NCBI RefSeq assembly: GCF_963082655.1
Contig: NC_081552.1
Span: forward strand, 1,488,001 to 1,552,000
Length of the DNA: 64,000 nt
Reading direction: 5' to 3'
Source of the DNA: Stomoxys calcitrans
Taxonomy: Eukaryota; Arthropoda; Insecta; Diptera; Muscidae
A program made the position numbers and the translations under genes. Below the pieces are notes generated by a model. The model made no database searches and was not told the origin of the DNA. It worked only from the letters and a program-made list of their open reading frames with translations. Below, in pieces: positions 55,460 through 64,000 of this stretch (within the stretch, counting starts at the first letter, position 1; each line of letters opens with the position of its first letter).

Positions 55460-55915
55460 CCTTTTATGTTCTCGATTCTCAGATAGATCAATTATATCCT
55501 TCAGTTGAATAAATTGGTAACCTAAGCGCAAAAGCCCCGAAGAGGATCATTATTTAAAAGATGAAAATATCTGGTAGGTCTGATCGGGTATCAATTTGGC
55601 CATGATAAATTCACTTCGTTAATTTTAGTGTAGGAAGGTTTATATGATTCATACCACAGAACCGTACTCAAGATTACTTCTGACTAACGAGGTATACAAG
55701 CTTTTTGGTACAGAAAAATCATTAAGTTCCTTGCTCCAGCGTTTCATAAAGCCAGAAGCACCACGTATTCTATTTACAAACCATTGAAATATGTTGACGA
55801 AAGTTTAAGCGTGGATCTAGAAGCAATCCATAGTCTCTAAAGGTATCAACTACTTCCAGTTGATTAGAACCTGAAAAGTACCTAGTCTTAAGGGAGGTTA
55901 TTCTTGAAAACGATA
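55460..55915 (-). pseudogene. LINE reverse transcriptase C-terminal fragment, minus strand
   Basis: Reverse strand reads VVDTFRDYGLLLDPRLNF then RQHIS, followed (after a stop and frameshift) by RIRGASGFMKRWSKELND and VPKSLYTSLVRSNLEYGSVV. This is the LGVxLDxxLxFxxHI...LVRPxLEYxxxVW order of the Jockey/CR1-like RT thumb. Stops and shifts show it is dead. It differs from the plus-strand LINEs in the window, which carry RNase H. Confidence 0.7.
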
Positions 55916-56819
55916 CATGTTTACATATTTGCATTTGGATATGTTACGTTCCATAAAGTTTATGTTGCGTCATTCGAAAAGAATATCAAGGTCAGATTGA
56001 AGTTAGCACTGGGTCCCCCATATCTTTACATCAAAATATTCGAATTCCTTAGAAAAATAGGGAGATCATTAATGAACAAGCAAAACAATACAGCGCCAAG
56101 AGGGCAGCACCAAATTTAACTCATTGAGTACGGCCTTTCAGATATAAACTAATCCACTTTAGTAATAAAGGGCTGGAACATACTGAAGCACTGTCGAATT
56201 GGGCATTTCTGTTGTTACAAATGCTCTACAGCAACAATCTACTCTCAGATTTTCAACGCTAAACAATACAAACTGCTGAATTGTTGATCACAACACTTGG
56301 TCTTGGTGTCAATAACCCATACATAATTAATAAAACAAAAAGAGCGTATATTTATTATATATATATGTATGTATGTCTCAAAAGATTGTTAACAGTAATA
56401 TACGTGATTTAAAAATACGTTTGTTTATTTTCTTTTTTTGCAATCTAACCAGCTGCTGGTTCAGAGGCGTCGGTGCAGAAGTGGGAGTTATTGTATTTAT
56501 ATTAAAAGATAAAAGAAAACTTGCAAGTATAATAAGTGAATACCGAAAAAAATTAATTTTTTCTTCTTGTTTTTAAAAAATGTTTAAAATGTTTTTAAGA
56601 AATCTAAAGATTTATAGCCATTTCGAGTTTATGTTTCGTCGATATAATATGCACAATCGAATTGACCAGTTCAAATACGGACTTTGTCGGACTAAATCTT
56701 GTTATAGTCCCCATTATTATCTCACAACTTGTAAAGCTCATAAAAAGATGTTGTTAATTCAGAGATGCCGCCTTCAAACCTTAAGTCGCTGGTTAAAGCT
56801 GCTTCTGTAGGGAAGAAAA
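55916..56819. other. Unassigned stretch before the second LINE
   Basis: Possibly an extension of either LINE, but no conserved block could be read. Contains a TATATATGTATGTATG run at 56353-56372. Confidence 0.35.
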
Positions 56820-58297
56820 GCCTCAGGTCATTTTCATTCTGAATGCAGGAAACCCTATCACACGAACGCGAAAGATTTTCGTAGTCCGTCATCCTTTATG
56901 CTGAAAACTCTTGGGAGGTTGATAGAAACACATCTTAGGGCAAAGATCCCTTGAGATCGCCTGTCGCGGCAGCAGCACGCATATAATAAAGGCAAACCCA
57001 CTGAAACAGCCCTTCAAGACCTAGTCGGCTACATAGAGGGTTCTCTCGCTTTCAAGGAATATGCAATGGTAGCATTTCTTGACATTGAAGATGCTTTCAA
57101 TAATGTAAAACCGACGTCGATCATGAAGGAGTTGGAGAATCTAGGAATAAGAAAGTTTATTACTAAAAGATGCATTACGGCAGGCTAGGGATCTGTGGAT
57201 CTAAAAAGATGGGTCAGCAGAGGAACACCTCAAGGAGGCGTACCGTCTCCTCTACTTTGGAATATAGCTATTAACAATATATTATTTTCTATGGAAGAAA
57301 AAGGCGTAAAAGTGGTCGCGTATGCTGATGACGTGGCAATTTCGGTTAGGGGAAAGATTCCCAGCACTCTATGAGATATACTTCAGGAAGCTCTACGTGC
57401 AACAGCAAAGTGGGCTACCGAAAGCGGTCTGGGTATCAATCCGTGCAAGACAGAAGTAGTTCTTTTCAGCAGGAGATAAAAGTTGCCTAGAGTGGTACCT
57501 GTCTCCTTGGGTACAGAGAATGTTCCATTTACAGGAAGCGCAAAATACCTGGGTGTGTTGCTGGACAGGAAATTGAACTTCAAATCGAACGTTTTGGAAA
57601 AGGCAAGAAAGGCCACTCTTGCCCTATACACCTGCAAGAGAGTCAATGTTGGGGATTTAGACCGTGTGTCATGCATTGGGTGTATACTATACTATACAAT
57701 TGTCAGACCTATTATGCTATATGGTGTTGTGGTCTCGTGGACGGCGCTTCAAAAATCCACCCACTGTTCAATACTTAACCGGATGCAAAGCATGGCTTGT
57801 TTGTGCATCACAGCCGCACTAAGGACGACACCATCTGATGCACTGAATTTAATGCTACATCTTATGCCTCTGTACATTGTGGCTACCCAAATTGCAGCGA
57901 CCACTGCCGTGAGGTTAAGGGAGTGTTAAACTTAATACAATATCCGATGTCCCAGGCAGTGTGGATTACACCCTACCTGAGCCGCTTTTTAATAAAAATT
58001 ACTGTACCACTATTCCTGATAGAACCGATTGGAACTACGATATCCCTGGTAACAGAAGTTACATTGACTTCTATCCAGATGGTTCCAAACTAAATGACCA
58101 GGTGGGCTTTGGGTGTACTCTAAAGATCTAGAATTAGTCATATCGTAGAGGTTACCCGACCACTGCAGTGTGTATCAAGCAGAGATCCCTGCAATTAAGG
58201 AAGTGGTGGAATGGCTGAGATATAATGTCGTTACGACGATTGGCATTAATATCTCAGGCAGCCAGTCAGCCATTAAATCCCTGGAGAACGTATTTCT

Positions 58298-58441
58298 GAA
58301 CACAAAAACCGGCCTCGACTGTCGCAGATCTCTCAACGAGATGGCTGAACAGTTCATAATTAACACAAAAACCGGCCTCGACTGAACACAAACACCGGCC
58401 TCGACTGTCGCAGATCTCTCAACGAGATGGCTGAACAGTTC
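58298..58441. repeat. Tandem duplication inside LINE RNase H region
   Basis: The segment AACACAAAAACCGGCCTCGA through GAGATGGCTGAACAGTTCA is present twice, with a third short ACACAAAAACCGGCCTCGAC copy between. The 4119-4580 copy has it once, so the duplication is specific to this copy. Confidence 0.85.
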
Positions 58442-58589
58442 AAAATTATCCTGTTCTGGGTACCGGGCCACAGAGATATCCCAGGGAATTCTAAAGCAGA
58501 CGAGCTTGCGAGACTAGGTATGCCTCTAGCGACATGTAAGCTAAGTTTTCAGATGGGCAACGAATGATAGATGGTCACAAAGAGGGGAC

Positions 58590-58689
58590 TGTGTAAAAAA
58601 GGATATTTGATTAAAGTTATTCTAAGTTTTATTAAAAATGCATTTACTTTCTTTTAAAAAATCCGCAATTACTTTTTGGGCAACCCAAT
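58590..58689 (-). mobile_element. Mariner terminal fragment inserted in LINE
   Basis: On the minus strand it starts TTGGGTTGCCCAAAAAGTAA then TTGCGGATTTTTTAAAAG, the well-known mariner terminal inverted repeat. It ends at ATATCCTTTTTTACACA. The related LINE copy at 4119-4580 lacks it (empty site). Only one end remains. Confidence 0.7.
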
Positions 58690-59002
58690 ATATAGCCTCA
58701 TCTAGACTTGAAGAGGTCTACTGCTTTGCTGTCATTGGCTAGAACAGACGTCTCAATCATTGTGTCCGTCATGATAGGTCACTAGGTCTAATCGGAAAAC
58801 ATGCTGACAGACTGAAGGTTCCCAGCAACGACTTGTGCAGAAGCTGTAAGGACATCGAGGAAGAAGAGACTATAGAACACCTTCTGTGTGTATGTCCCGC
58901 ACTAGCAGTTAGAAGGAGTTCCACTTTAAGTTCTCATTTCTTTGAGAACCTGTCTAATTTAGCGGATGTGAACATTCGTTAACCTTATATAGGTCCAATA
59001 TA

Positions 59003-59302
59003 ATCTGTAGCGCAGAGGTAAGCATGTCCACATATGACGCCGAACGCCTGGGTTCAAACCCCGGGGTGAATATCAGAAAATCATTTGCGGTGGTTATCCC
59101 CTTACTAATGCTGGCTATATTTGTGAGGTACCCTGCCATGTAAAAACCTCTGTACCAAGTGTTGTCGCTACGCGGCACGCCGTTCGGACTCGGCATAAAA
59201 AGAAGATCCCTTATCCTTGAACTTAAACTTTAATCGGACTGCACTCATTGTTATGAGAGAAGTTTCCCAGTCCCTAAATGGAATGCTCATGGGAAATTTA
59301 GA
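59003..59302 (+). mobile_element. tRNA-derived SINE, full length
   Basis: The best copy: A box TGTAGCGCAGAGGTAAGCAT at 59007, canonical B box GGGTTCAAACCCCGG, then CTTACTAATGCTGGCTATAT, CTGCCATGTAAAAACC, GCGGCACGCCGTTCGGACTC, TTAATCGGACTGCACTCATT and GAATGCTCATGGGAAATT. It sits just after the LINE's zinc knuckle region, consistent with LINE-assisted insertion (inference). Confidence 0.8.
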
Positions 59303-59395
59303 AGCCTTATCACATCTCCCGATTTGACTTCATAAGGTCCATGACGGTGCAATAATTATCCAAAGCACCTAGTGCCTTGTGATGATTTCCAACAT
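59303..59395 (+). mobile_element. Family A scrap
   Basis: CATCTCCCGATTTGACTTCA and GGTGCAATAATTATCC, then GTGATGATTTCCAACATTAA, are single-module words. Confidence 0.5.
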
Positions 59396-61384
59396 TAATC
59401 GACTCATAACCACCTTACGGGAAATGGGACAGGTCCCAAACCTGTCACGGGATGGGTCCCCTGGTGATAGGGGCCGGTCCCACTTCTCGTCTCCCTACAT
59501 GGAAAAAACCTATCACTTTTTTAAGGGTTTTTCGCTCGAGGTGACGAATTGCCGCCATTCTAACACCGTAGGCTAGGTCCTGGAACAGTTTGAAAAAGAT
59601 GAATATAATTTGTATGGATTTAACATTAGTTATTAAACGGCTAAGTAATTTTAGACAATTATTAAGCGCCTTTTTAAAAAATAATTCAAATTCATAAGTT
59701 ATGACAATTTATACTTTTTATTCCCTGTAGGATATCGATTTTATTAGGTCACAATATAATTTTGCGAGTGTACACAGAAATTGCAATAACTGAGGTTATT
59801 ATTTGGTTAAAGTAGGTCAGAACCTACAATGACTTTTTGTGAATACGGCTGTTAGTCTCTAACCTAAAGTCTCTAGCGTGCGCAATTTGAATTTTTTTGA
59901 CTAAACTTTGCTCGTTGTATTCCATAAAGCATGACAAACAAATGACAATAAGATACAGTTCCTATAATAAGTCGTCTAATTTGCGAATGTAAATTTGTTC
60001 AAAAAAATTGACAAATGGTGGAGGTATATAAGGTTCAATCTAAACTTAAAGCGAATTTAACGCCCTCTTATATATTGTTTTTTGTTGACAAAAATTGGAT
60101 TTTGTCTCAGGTTTTTTTTTTAATCCTAACTTAATGCCTTGAGGACTTGGCAGGCCTACTTGCCGCAGAGTAACGTAGGGCGCGCATGTAGGATAACACA
60201 AAGGGGAAACAGTGGCTCAGCAATTCCACTACCATTAATCAAGTTTTAAACTATAAACCTTAGAATCATTCCACTACTATGCTTCAGCGTATTCTTTGAT
60301 ATAACAATAACAACAACTAGGAAATATTATTTTTAGCCCCCACCTTTTTCAATGCTCACCTACCACTCTGTCAGCTACGGTAGACTTATTTTATGCGGTT
60401 TTATTTATACATTGTTATTATTATTGTTCACAATTATCAGATGAGCATCGCGTAGCAGACGCAAAACAGAATTTTGCCGGTTGATAAAAAATTTGAATTG
60501 ATTCATATCAAACGTGTCATCGCATTTAATTTGCAAATGCCCAAGAATGTCGTTTGGTTTTGCAGCCAAAACCAAAATTCTAAAATTTTCATAAACCTAT
60601 CAAACGAGTTCTCTGTTTCTTCTTTTTTTTCTTCAGTCAAATTGCGATGAGCCTATATCCGAGAGTATGGTCACTTAGGTTTAGGAATATATTTAAAAAC
60701 CGTTATAAAACCTAATTTCCATCAATTAAGTATGGCGTGCCACAAGTAAGCAGGTCAAGAGCTGGTAGATGCGTAATACCACCATGATTGTGTCTAATTC
60801 AATTAAAACCACCACAGTATTCTCATGAAGCCAGCCATAGACGATTTATTGCTTCATTTGGCGATTAAATCACAATTGGCAAGTCCATAAAAGGTCGTAC
60901 CTGCTCCGGTATTTTGGTACCTATATGGGCCATACATAATCCATTCGAACGCACATATACCGCTATAGCGTTCCATAACGAATGCTAGCGGTATCAAACC
61001 TTAAGATAGAAGCGCAAAAAAAAACAAACAAAAACTGTAAAACAATGGCCGAAACCACTTAAAGCTCCACCACTTATCACACACACACACACACGCACGC
61101 ACATGACGGTGTGGTGTTGTTCTATCGAAATGTAGTCAGAACAAAATCACAAATCGTGTCTATCAATTGTTTTGCATAATTACCGCAAATTAAACATTTT
61201 TTAAACTCTTCAAAAGATACATCAATGAAAGTCGTTGGATCGGCTTCATTTGCTTCATTAGAGCAAAGAAAAGGCATGGCATACCTCTCTCAATCACACA
61301 GCGAGGCAAGATATGAATACATTTCATTTGTTTTCGAAGATGATTGGTATAAAAAAATGTCCTTTGTCCTTTATTTACAATTAC
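59396..61384. other. Unassigned flank DNA
   Basis: A family A-like tail scrap (GGTGGAGGTATATAAGGTTC, TTTAACGCCCTCTTATA) lies at 60017-60075 and a CA microsatellite at 61079-61097. Otherwise single-copy-like with no supported gene. Confidence 0.4.
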
Positions 61385-61860
61385 ATGTCATACATATCTT
61401 TGTATGTTTGTTTGTTTGTCGGTCTTTTGTTTGTTCCGTATAGACTCAAAAACGACTGAACCGATTACCTTAAAATAAAAGTGGTTCGATCGGGACAATA
61501 TGGGATTCAAAAGATAGGTATTCAAGAGTAGAGTACGAATTCTATAATAAAAGTTGGGTCAAAGTACCTGGGGGGCCCCCCAGCCCCAAAACCCCTTAAA
61601 ATAGGTTTATTTCACGATCATGATGACAATATGGAACTCAAATGAAAGGTATTCGGGAGCAGATTACGAATATGGTCAGTAAGTAGGAATAGGCCTTATA
61701 ATTTACTGATAACGGAGGGGGGCGGGCCCTCCACCGTTACCCCAAAAACACCTCCCAAAATTAAAAGTGTACCGATAAGGACAATATGGGTATCAAATGA
61801 AAAGCATGCGGGAGTACATTACGAATCTGGCATACAAATTCATGTCAAAGGTATCAGCAT
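61385..61860 (+). mobile_element. Helitron-like element (family C) fragment
   Basis: Leader GTTTGTCGGTCTTTTGTTTG then TTCCGTATAGACTCAAAAAC and GACTGAACCGATTACC. Modules with AAGTTGGGTCAAAGTACCTG and CAAATGAAAGGTATTCGGGA follow. The 3' end is lost; closest to the 7053 copy. Confidence 0.65.
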
Positions 61861-62531
61861 GCTCCACATTGCTCAAAGTCGATGAATAAACGGTATAGGT
61901 GTGTATTAAGTTCTGCAGACTGTTCAATGATTACGTGCAGGGAGTTATTGTGGTCGGCACAAAAAATGTTTGAAATAATGGATTGGATATGGTTAAAACA
62001 AAATCGGCCCCTACTTTAATTTATGTCGAATATGATCGTGATTTTAAATAAAGAATTCTTACCGACATAAATATGTTCTAAGCCACACTGATAGAAAAAA
62101 TACGTTGCAAATTCATCCACCTATGGTGTCATTATCATGCATTGGCGTTGTTGAAAATATTGTCAACGTGCGGGGTTGATTTTGTAAACGCGAGTTGTTA
62201 TTTCATGCACCAGCACTCCAACCCTTTTAAAGTTAAAATGACTCTGAAACATTGTTTGTATTAGGGCTTCGGAGTTGAGCAATTTTATCTCGACTCTGAC
62301 TCCAGACAAAGTAGTAAAAAATGTTTCAACAAAAAAAAATTAAACTTTTTAGAATTAAAAAAAAATTGCTATTTTTATACTAGACTGTGTATTCAATTTC
62401 TCTGTTATTAAATTCAAGCTAGAGGTTTTTTTTTGTTGAAATTATTTTTCAATATTTCGTTGTGTTTCCCATTTGGATATAGCATATCCTTAAAATGAAT
62501 TCCATTGTAAATTGATAAATAAACCAAATAA
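61861..62531. other. Unassigned flank DNA
   Basis: No recognisable feature; A/T-rich patches around 62320-62450. Confidence 0.4.
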
Positions 62532-63335
62532 AACAAGTAAAAGCGTGGATCGCATTTGTCGAGTTCTTTTCCCGGTGTCTCTTTTAAGGCAAACAAAGAA
62601 TAATTAATAAGAACTGTTATGCTATTGGAGCTATGTCAAGTTATAGTCCGATTTGGACCATAAATTAATTGAATGTTGAATACCATAGAAGAAGAAGTCG
62701 TGGAATTCATTGTGTAATATTTCAGTCCATTCGGATAAGAATTGCCTGTCTGTCAAATCGGATGAGAATTGCTCCCTCTAGAGGCTCAAGAAGTCAAGAC
62801 CCAAGATCGATTTATATGCCAGCTATATCAAAACATGGACCGATTTGGCCCATTTACAATCCCAACCGATCTACACTAATAAAAAGTATTTGTGCAAAAT
62901 TTCAAGCATCTAGCTTAAATTCTTCGAAAGTAAGCGTGCTTTCGACAGACAGACGGACGGACGGACATGGCTAGATCCACTTAAAACGTCATGACGGGCC
63001 ATACTTGGTTTAGAAGTTGGAGACCATAGACGAGGTAATTCTGCAAAATTACGGAGATCGGTTTATATGTGAGCTATATTAGGTTGTGAACCGAGTTGGA
63101 CCATACTTGGCACAGTTGCTGGAAGTCGCAGCAAAACAAATCAGATAAGAATTGCGCCCTATAGAGGCTCAAGATGTCAAGATCCGATATCGGTTTTTAA
63201 GACAGCTCTATAAAAACATGGACCGATATGGCCCATTTACAATCCCAACTGACTTACACAGATAAGACAACCGACCTACACTAACGGACGGATATGGTAA
63301 ATCGACTCAGAACGTCCAGACGATCGAGAATATTA
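62532..63335 (-). mobile_element. Family A modular element, reversed copy
   Basis: AACAAGTAAAAGCGTGGATC and GCATTTGTCGAGTTCTTTTC are the reverse of the 35730-35830 end, but the GGCCCGGCCGAA palindrome itself is deleted. Modules with TATATGCCAGCTATATCAAA, then the ACAGACAGACGGACGGACGG microsatellite (62945-62965). Further module words to 63335 suggest two overlapping copies. Confidence 0.7.
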
Positions 63336-63339
63336 TTTC

Positions 63340-63725
63340 ATGAAAATTTTGTATTAAGGAAAAATTTTACAAAATTTTTGTCTCAAAAAAATTTCATTTA
63401 AATTTTGGTTTTAGAAATTAGAAATTTAGAGAAAATTGCATTGAAATTTTATCTTTAGAAAATTTTAAGCAAAATGTCAATAAAATTTTGTCTTTAAAAA
63501 ATTCTTTGAAATATTGTCTTAAAAGTGTGCTTAAAATTTTATGTTTTGAAAATTTTGTATTAAAAATTTGTCTTTAAAAAAGATTTCATTGAAAAATTTT
63601 GTAGAAAATATTGCATTAAAATTTTGTTTAAAAAAAAACTTCATCGAAATGTTGTCTTAAGAAAAAATGCATTGTAATTTTGTTTTGAAAAATTTTATTA
63701 AAATCTTCTATCTTTGTAACATTTT
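63340..63725. repeat. AT-rich tandem array of AAAATTTTGTCTTTA-type units
   Basis: Units of about 30-40 bp (GAAAATTTTG, CATTGAAATTTTGTC, TTTAAAAAATT) repeat about ten times with heavy divergence. Such arrays are common in fly genomes. Confidence 0.65.
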
Positions 63726-63734
63726 GACCAAAAT

Positions 63735-64000
63735 TCTTACATATTTTAGGAGTTATAGAGGAAATAATTGTGTAATATGTTGAGAAGATCGGTTGATAAA
63801 TGCTCTTGCAAAGGCTCCAGAAGTGAGACCGGGCGACTCATATGCATGGAGCTGTATCTAAATCTGAACCGATTTCTATGAAATATCGGTATGAGTCAAA
63901 ATCGGGCGAACATATACACATATGGAGGCTTAATCCAAATCTGAACCTTTTTTTTCCAATTTCATAACAACGACAGACAGATGGACATAGCTAAATTGAA
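63735..64000 (+). mobile_element. Family B element fragment, cut by window end
   Basis: AGAAGATCGGTTGATAAATG, AATCTGAACCGATTTCTATG, CGGGCGAACATATAC, a TTTTTTTTCCAATTTCA word and a short GACAGACAGATGGACATAGC microsatellite lead off the right edge. Confidence 0.65.

Larger units (their letters stand above)
56820..58960 (+). pseudogene. Decayed LINE (I/LOA/R1-type) with RT and RNase H
   Basis: A PSSFMLKTLGRLIETHLRAK stretch at about 56890; QQHAYNKGKPTETALQD at about 56975; VAFLDIEDAFNNV (palm Asp) at about 57070; SRGTPQGGVPSPLLWNIAIN at about 57218; the catalytic VAYADDVAI at about 57318; LGINPCKTEVVLFSRR at about 57430; KYLGVLLDRKLNF at about 57545. The thumb with RPIMLYGVVVSW is at about 57710. 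RNase H starts near 58070 (DGSKLNDQVGFG) and continues to WVPGHRDIPG near 58460. A zinc knuckle CRSCKDIEEEET is near 58840. In-frame stops at about 56950, 57187, 57373 and 57478, a tandem duplication and a mariner scrap inactivate it. Confidence 0.85.

Noticed and set aside
62945..62965. CRISPR-like regular repeats (GACR tracts and 150-bp modules)
   Set aside because: The genome is animal. Repeats are long, diverged and lack unique spacers of constant size.
1..64000. Search for viral or toxin genes
   Set aside because: No virus-like structural, polymerase or envelope reading frame and no toxin-like gene was recognised. RT sequences present are LINE type.

Overview
This is about 64 kb of AT-rich animal DNA. 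It looks like a large, repeat-laden fly genome, most likely a calyptrate (muscid-type) dipteran. The clues are GACA/GACG-seeded mobile repeats, elements ending in the palindrome TTCGGCCCGGCCGAA, tRNA-derived SINEs, Helitron-like elements ending in CTAGT, and decayed LINE and Tc1/mariner copies. There are no bacterial operons, CRISPR arrays or rRNA genes. The species is an inference; the repeat types are seen directly.

The only convincing host gene is on the minus strand. Its large first coding exon (about 48521-50462) encodes a signal peptide, a short unstructured ectodomain and seven membrane segments of a class C (7tm_3) G-protein-coupled receptor. That exon ends at a good splice donor in phase 1. 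About 37 kb downstream lie two small minus-strand exons (about 11212-11442 and 10947-11065). They have matching phases, a 146-bp intron and a clean stop, and together would give a proline-rich cytoplasmic tail of about 116 residues. I propose they complete the receptor (about 763 aa). If so, most of the window is one repeat-filled intron plus flanks.

Layout. 1-10100: downstream of the gene, with repeats, a CAG-rich inverted-repeat element, a SINE, a chimeric LINE fragment, two head-to-tail Helitron-like copies and a GACA-type element. 10100-11500: proposed 3' UTR and last two exons. 11500-48500: proposed giant intron holding the LINE at 38.5-41.3 kb, several 150-bp-modular elements (20.8, 24.9, 35.0 and 45.3 kb), a Tc1 fragment, mariner relics, CAG-rich elements and SINEs. 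48521-50700: first coding exon, 5' UTR and a possible initiator. 50900-64000: upstream flank with a near-complete Helitron-like element, an orphan ORF between direct repeats, a minus-strand LINE fragment, a longer plus-strand LINE with RT and RNase H (56.8-58.95 kb), a full SINE and more modular elements.

All transposable-element coding regions seen are broken by stops and frameshifts. Nothing indicates a mobile element able to move by itself. The most worthwhile signals are the long-range exon structure of the receptor, the modular GACR-seeded element families, and several perfect inverted repeats.
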